NCBI GenBank assembly: GCA_946479825.1
Contig: CAMLHU010000055.1
Coordinates: 1 to 10,021, forward strand
Origin: an uncultured Gemmatimonadota bacterium
GTDB taxonomy: Bacteria > Gemmatimonadota > Gemmatimonadetes > Gemmatimonadales > GWC2-71-9
Direction: 5' to 3'
Length of the DNA stretch: 10,021 nt
Of this stretch, positions 7,373-10,021 are shown one piece after another (positions within the stretch are counted from its first letter, which is position 1; every line of letters begins with the position of its first letter). The position numbers and the translations under genes are program-made. Under the pieces are notes generated by a model. That model saw only the letters and a program-made list of their open reading frames with translations, was not told the DNA's origin and searched no databases.

Positions 7373-7503
7373 CGGTCGTCCTCCGCGAAGGTCCGGTCCA
7401 GCGCCGCCGGGTGGCGGTCTTAAGTCGTTGTGTAATTGATACTTCCGTAGAGACGGCCCCCGGAAGCCACCGGGAGGCGCCCCCTATAATAGGGAACACA
7501 AGG
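7373..7503 (-). promoter_or_regulatory. Leader of barrel gene with palindrome around TATAAT
   Basis: The leader carries GGAGG at 7380-7384 (minus strand), a small hairpin CCGCC/GGCGG (7404-7417), and a 6-bp inverted repeat CTTCCG/CGGAAG (7442-7447, 7461-7466). It also has a 13-bp near-perfect palindrome CCCTATAATAGGG (7482-7494). The palindrome offers a -10 box in both directions, TATAAT on plus (7485-7490) and TATTAT on minus, but neither strand has a recognisable -35. A minus-strand start here would give a 5' leader of about 107 nt. The palindrome could be an operator. The stretch is distinctly less GC-rich than the genes. Confidence 0.45.
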
Positions 7504-7556
7504 AAAAAATGCGAGCCCCGAACCGCCAGGGTAGTGAAGCCCTAGGCCGTTCGGGG
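7504..7556 (-). terminator. Probable kbl transcription terminator (hairpin plus T6)
   Basis: CCCCGAAC (7516-7523) pairs with GTTCGGGG (7549-7556). Inside this, after a C-C mismatch, GCC pairs with GGC (one bulged A) and AGGG (7528-7531) with CCCT (7540-7543), leaving an 8-nt loop. On the minus strand the hairpin is followed after six bases by TTTTTT (7504-7509). It lies about 55 nt beyond the kbl stop, where an operon terminator is expected. The six-base gap before the T-run is longer than ideal, so a structured RNA element is an alternative reading. Confidence 0.55.
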
Positions 7557-7598
7557 ATAAGCAGTTGGGGGACCGAGTTACCAAACTACTTGAGGTGA
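7509..7598 (+). CDS. Possible 29-residue small ORF (doubtful)
   Basis: An ATG at 7509 follows AAGGA (7500-7504) by four bases and lies about 19 nt after a plus-strand TATAAT (7485-7490). The frame runs 29 codons to TGA at 7596-7598, starting MRAPNRQGSE and ending ELPNYLR. The peptide has no hydrophobic stretch and no motif I know. The same bases form the strong hairpin better explained as the kbl terminator. The good start context is the only support; coding is unproven. Confidence 0.18.
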   Translation: MRAPNRQGSEALGRSGISSWGTELPNYLR

Positions 7599-7611
7599 GG
7601 CGGCCTCGGTC
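7571..7611. other. Second hairpin at the kbl 3' end
   Basis: GACCGAG (7571-7577) pairs with CTCGGTC (7605-7611). Inside, TTACC (7578-7582) can pair with GGTGA (7594-7598) if one G-U pair is allowed, leaving an 11-nt loop and a 6-nt bulge on one side. The G-U pair is possible only in the plus-strand RNA; on the minus strand it would be an A-C mismatch. The last bases overlap the kbl stop codon. It may help define the 3' end of the kbl mRNA, or be part of a plus-strand RNA. Confidence 0.4.
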
Positions 7612-8809
7612 AGATGAGGCCGAGCCGCTGGCCCACCTTCTTGAACGCGGCCAGGGCCTGATCGAGGTGCGCCTTGGTGTGGCCGGCCGAGATCTGGCAC
7701 CGTACCCGGGCCTGTCCCTGCGGGACGACGGGATAGCCGAATCCGGTCACGAACACTCCTTCATCGAGCAGCGCGTCGCTCATCTGGATCGCCTTGGCGG
7801 TCTCGCCCAGGATCACGGGGATGATCGGCGTCTCGCCGGCGAGCGGCTTGAAGCCGAGCGCGAGAAGCTGCTCGCGGAAGTAGCGGGCGTTCTGGCGGAG
7901 GGTCTCGACCCGCGCTGGCTCGCGCTCGAGCACCTCGATGCTGCGGAGCGCGCTCGCCGCCACCGTGGGCGGGAGGGCGTTGGAGAACAGCTGCGGGCGG
8001 GCGCGCTGGGTCAGGTAGTCGCACACCGCCTCGCTCGCGGCGACGAACCCGCCGGCCGCGCCGCCCAGCGCCTTGCCGAGCGTCGAGGTGATGATGTCCA
8101 CCTCGCCCACCATCCCGAAGTGCTCCGCGGTGCCGCGGCCGGTGGCGCCCAGGACGCCGGTGGCGTGCGAGTCGTCGACGACCAGGATCGCGCCGTGCTT
8201 GCGACAGACCGTGAGCAGGTCGGGGAGTTTGGCGATCGCCCCTTCCATCGAGAACACCCCGTCGCTCACGACAAGCTTGACCCGGCGGTCGGTGGCGGCC
8301 GCCAGCTTCTGGTCGAGGTCGGTGAGGTCGCCGTGCTGATACACGCCCGTCTGGCACCGGGTGATGGCCTTGGCCAGCCGGATCCCGTCGATGATGGAGG
8401 CGTGGTTGAGCTGGTCGGAGAGGACGAGGTCGTGCTCGGTGAGCAGCGTCCCCGGGACGGCCTCGTTGGCGTTCCAGCAGCTCACGAAGCTGAGCGAGGC
8501 GGGCGTGCCCACCAGCCGGGCGCAGGCGGCCTCGAGGGCCCGGTGGACGGTGAAGGTGCCGCAGATGAACCGGACCGACGCGGTCCCGGCGCCGAAGCGG
8601 TCGAGCCCGTCCTTCCCGGCCTGGACCACCTCGGGGTGGTCGGCCAGGCCCAGGTAGTTGTTGGACGAGAGGACCACCACCTCGCCCCGCCCTTCCATCC
8701 GGACCACCGGGCCCTGCGGGCTGTCGAGGTAGTTGAGGCGCTTGTACACCCGGTCGCGGCGGAAGCCGTCCAGCTCGCCGCGGATCCGGTCTTCGAGGAC
8801 GTTCGTCAT
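7610..8809 (-). CDS. kbl: 2-amino-3-ketobutyrate CoA ligase (glycine C-acetyltransferase)
   Basis: A 399-residue PLP enzyme of the alpha-oxoamine synthase family. It cleaves 2-amino-3-oxobutyrate with CoA into glycine and acetyl-CoA, the second step of threonine breakdown. The PLP-binding lysine is K246 in STLGKALGG (E. coli Kbl K244). The cofactor motif DDSHATG starts at about 212, and SSNNYLGL, GTASVRFICGT and QLNHASIIDG are all in the expected order. Length matches the 398-residue E. coli enzyme. The family also contains 8-amino-7-oxononanoate synthase (BioF), but pairing with tdh and the close match to Kbl motifs settle the call. The ATG at 8809 overlaps the tdh TGA (ATGA on the minus strand), so the two are probably translationally coupled and made in equal amounts. 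Tdh and Kbl are known to pass the unstable intermediate between them. No defects seen. Confidence 0.97.
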   Translation of the reverse strand: MTNVLEDRIRGELDGFRRDRVYKRLNYLDSPQGPVVRMEGRGEVVVLSSNNYLGLADHPEVVQAGKDGLDRFGAGTASVRFICGTFTVHRALEAACARLVGTPASLSFVSCWNANEAVPGTLLTEHDLVLSDQLNHASIIDGIRLAKAITRCQTGVYQHGDLTDLDQKLAAATDRRVKLVVSDGVFSMEGAIAKLPDLLTVCRKHGAILVVDDSHATGVLGATGRGTAEHFGMVGEVDIITSTLGKALGGAAGGFVAASEAVCDYLTQRARPQLFSNALPPTVAASALRSIEVLEREPARVETLRQNARYFREQLLALGFKPLAGETPIIPVILGETAKAIQMSDALLDEGVFVTGFGYPVVPQGQARVRCQISAGHTKAHLDQALAAFKKVGQRLGLI

Positions 8810-9846
8810 CGTGCGATCTCCAGGATCACCTTGCCGGCCTGCCCGTCCTTGATGCAGGCGATCGCGTCGGCGATGCGCTCCATCGGGAAGCGGTGCGTCA
8901 CGACCGGGCGGGGGTCGAACCGTCCGGTCCGGAGCAGCCGGCCCATCTGCTGCCAGGTGTCGTACATGCGGCGGCCGGTCACGCCGTAGAGCGTGAGGCC
9001 GCGGAAGATGACGTCGCGGGCGAAATTGACCTCGGTGCTCCGCGACGGCGTGCCCAGGAAGTTGATGCGGCCGCCGAGGCGGGCGGCGTGGAAGGCCTGC
9101 TGGTGGCCGGACGGGTGGCCGCTCATCTCGCAGACCAGGTCCACGCCGTTGGTCCCGGAGAGCTCGCGCACCCGGGCCACGACGTCGTCGGTCGCGGGGT
9201 CGAGCACCACGTCCGCCCCCATCCGCGTCGCGAGCGCCCGGCGCACCGGGTTGAAGTCGCTGGCGATGACGATGGACGCCCCGGCCGCCCGGGCGATCCC
9301 GACCGCGAAGCAGCCGATCGGGCCGCAGCCGAGCACGAAGACCGAGTTCCCGGCCACCATCCCCTCGAGCGCCGTGTGCACCGCGTTCCCGATGGGGTCC
9401 ATGATCGCGCCGATCTCGGTGGGGATGCCGTCGAGGGTCATCACGTTGGAGGCCGGCATCGCGATGTACTCGGCGAACGCGCCGTCCCGGTCCACGCCGA
9501 TGATCTGGGTCCGCTCGCAGACGTGGCCGGCGCCGGTCCGGCACGGCCGGCAGTGGCCGCAGACGATGTGCCCCTCGGCGGTCACGAGGTCGCCCACCGT
9601 GAGGAGGCCGGCCGCCTGCGCCTCGGCGCCGAGCGCGGCGATCTCGCCGGCGAACTCGTGGCCGATCACCACCGGCGGGCGGAGCCGCGCGCTCGCCCAG
9701 GCGTCCCACTCCCAGATATGCAGGTCGGTGCCGCACACGCCGGCGTGGTGGACCTTGATCAGGACGTCATTCGGGCCGCACGCCGGGACCGGCACGTCCT
9801 TCACCGTCATCCCGGGACCGGCCGACTCCTTCACCAGCGCGCGCAT
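8806..9846 (-). CDS. tdh: L-threonine 3-dehydrogenase (zinc, MDR family)
   Basis: A 346-residue zinc-dependent medium-chain dehydrogenase that oxidises L-threonine with NAD+ to 2-amino-3-oxobutyrate. Catalytic-zinc ligand C38 lies in CGTDLHIW, and H63/E64 in GHEF sit at the same numbers as in E. coli Tdh. The structural-zinc cysteines are C96, C99, C102 and C110 (CGHCRPCRTGAGHVC). The MDPIGNAVHTAL segment and the Rossmann motif GCGPIG follow, and the end closely resembles E. coli Tdh (ITHRF.../...GQAGKVIL). The ATG at 9846 has AGGA (9852-9855) five bases upstream. It is the first gene of the tdh-kbl operon, and its stop overlaps kbl by four bases. A likely -10 element lies about 30 nt upstream. 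All expected residues are present; length is normal (E. coli 341). Confidence 0.97.
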   Translation of the reverse strand: MRALVKESAGPGMTVKDVPVPACGPNDVLIKVHHAGVCGTDLHIWEWDAWASARLRPPVVIGHEFAGEIAALGAEAQAAGLLTVGDLVTAEGHIVCGHCRPCRTGAGHVCERTQIIGVDRDGAFAEYIAMPASNVMTLDGIPTEIGAIMDPIGNAVHTALEGMVAGNSVFVLGCGPIGCFAVGIARAAGASIVIASDFNPVRRALATRMGADVVLDPATDDVVARVRELSGTNGVDLVCEMSGHPSGHQQAFHAARLGGRINFLGTPSRSTEVNFARDVIFRGLTLYGVTGRRMYDTWQQMGRLLRTGRFDPRPVVTHRFPMERIADAIACIKDGQAGKVILEIAR

Positions 9847-9874
9847 CGGATTCCTGAAGGGAAAAGGCGGGAGG

Positions 9875-9880
9875 AATATA
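9875..9880 (-). promoter_or_regulatory. Candidate -10 element of the tdh promoter (TATATT)
   Basis: On the minus strand TATATT lies 29-34 nt upstream of the tdh ATG in the only AT-rich spot of this spacer. The 17-nt-spaced -35 position (9898-9903) falls inside heptamer array 4 and reads GCTCAC, a poor match. The promoter would either rely on an extended or activator-dependent mechanism, or have lost its -35 to the repeat. Confidence 0.35.
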
Positions 9881-9915
9881 GCGGCAAGCGGTGAGCGGTG
9901 AGCGGCAAGCGGGGG
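9881..9915. repeat. Heptamer tandem array 4 (GCGGTGA/GCGGCAA)
   Basis: Five contiguous 7-bp units: GCGGCAA, GCGGTGA, GCGGTGA, GCGGCAA and a decayed GCGGGGG. The order is mirror-like (A-B-B-A). The array begins immediately next to the candidate tdh -10 element and takes the place of the -35. Rotated, the unit GGTGAGC differs by one base from the array 1 unit read on the minus strand (GGTGAAC). Confidence 0.88.
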
Positions 9916-9946
9916 CCGCCTCCGCCTGGCCCGCTTTCCGCTGACC
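9897..9946. repeat. Inverted repeat built from opposed heptamers
   Basis: The left arm 9897-9917 (GGTGAGC, GGCAAGC, GGGGGCC) pairs with 9928-9946, whose complement reads GGTCAGC, GGAAAGC, GGGCC. There are two mismatches and one 2-nt gap; the loop is 10 nt. The degenerate heptamer series continues on the right arm (GCCGTGA, GGGGTCA, read on minus) to about 9955. The structure lies between the stop of the upstream gene and tdh and has no T-run, so it resembles a palindromic repeat element more than a terminator. Confidence 0.65.
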
Positions 9947-9971
9947 CCTCACGGCGCATTGATCACTTTTC

Positions 9972-10021
9972 CTACCGGACCGCCGCGACCTTGAACTCGG
10001 CGTTCTTGGCGTAGGGGTCGA
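9972..10021 (-). CDS. C-terminal end of an unidentified protein (partial)
   Basis: A minus-strand frame enters from the window edge and encodes DPYAKNAEFKVAAVR, then stops at TAG (9972-9974). Codon choice is strongly GC-rich (GAC, CCC, TAC, GCC, AAG, AAC, GTC), like the neighbours, which supports real coding. It is transcribed in the same direction as tdh-kbl but separated from tdh by about 125 bp with a hairpin, so it is probably a different operon. Fifteen residues are too few to identify a family. Confidence 0.6.
   Translation of the reverse strand, partial: DPYAKNAEFKVAAVR

Noticed and set aside
7497..7600. Cyclic-di-GMP (GEMM-I) or similar riboswitch
   Set aside because: There is a superficial GTTACC string after a G-run, but the conserved core motifs and paired tetraloop arrangement are absent, and no downstream plus-strand gene exists.
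7610..9736. One continuous 708-codon minus-strand frame spanning kbl and most of tdh
   Set aside because: Only the last 399 codons encode a recognisable protein (Kbl). The upstream part is tdh read in the wrong frame, giving Arg/Pro-rich nonsense, and tdh in its own frame has all zinc ligands.
1..10021. Mobile element, phage or defence island
   Set aside because: No transposase, integrase, tRNA or attachment-site duplication was seen. Base composition is even across the coding genes, and the genes are core metabolism, signalling and repair.

Overview
The window is about 70% GC by eye. It has tightly packed genes, frequent GTG starts and long false antisense frames. Together with the unusual 7-bp intergenic repeats, this suggests a high-GC environmental bacterium. 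A Gemmatimonadota-like genome is my best guess, but that is inference; nothing here proves the phylum.

Layout. (1) 1-2773, minus strand: a two-component pair, a membrane sensor kinase (1589-2773) followed by an NtrC-type sigma-54 activator (64-1416). Heptamer repeat arrays fill the 172-bp gap between them and also follow the activator's stop codon. (2) 2774-2925: the divergent intergenic region. (3) 2926-6604, plus strand: an acyl-CoA ligase, an NYN-nuclease/LOTUS RNA-binding protein whose start overlaps the ligase stop by 4 nt, and a 3-methyladenine-DNA-glycosylase-family gene 11 nt later. A textbook intrinsic terminator (14-bp perfect stem plus T5) lies inside the first codons of the glycosylase gene. 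(4) 6611-6641: a perfect 14-bp hairpin between convergent genes. (5) 6662-7372, minus: a secreted or outer-membrane beta-barrel-like protein. (6) 7373-7609: a structured, less GC-rich spacer with two hairpins, a T6 tract on the minus strand, a near-perfect palindrome around TATAAT, and a possible 29-codon ORF on the plus strand. (7) 7610-9846, minus: the threonine-degradation operon tdh-kbl with a 4-nt ATGA overlap. (8) 9847-9971: the tdh upstream region, with a fourth heptamer array and a hairpin made of inverted heptamer arrays. (9) 9972-10021: the last 15 codons of another minus-strand gene.

How the genes work together. Tdh oxidises L-threonine to 2-amino-3-oxobutyrate, and Kbl cleaves this with CoA to glycine and acetyl-CoA. 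The kinase and activator form a signalling pair that should switch on sigma-54 promoters. The ligase, NYN-LOTUS and glycosylase genes are co-directional and nearly contiguous, but their products have no obvious common pathway.

The least ordinary features are four separate 7-bp-period arrays with different units placed at gene boundaries, the terminator embedded in the glycosylase start, an Asn-to-Asp change at the glycosylase specificity position, and the structured spacer at 7480-7611.
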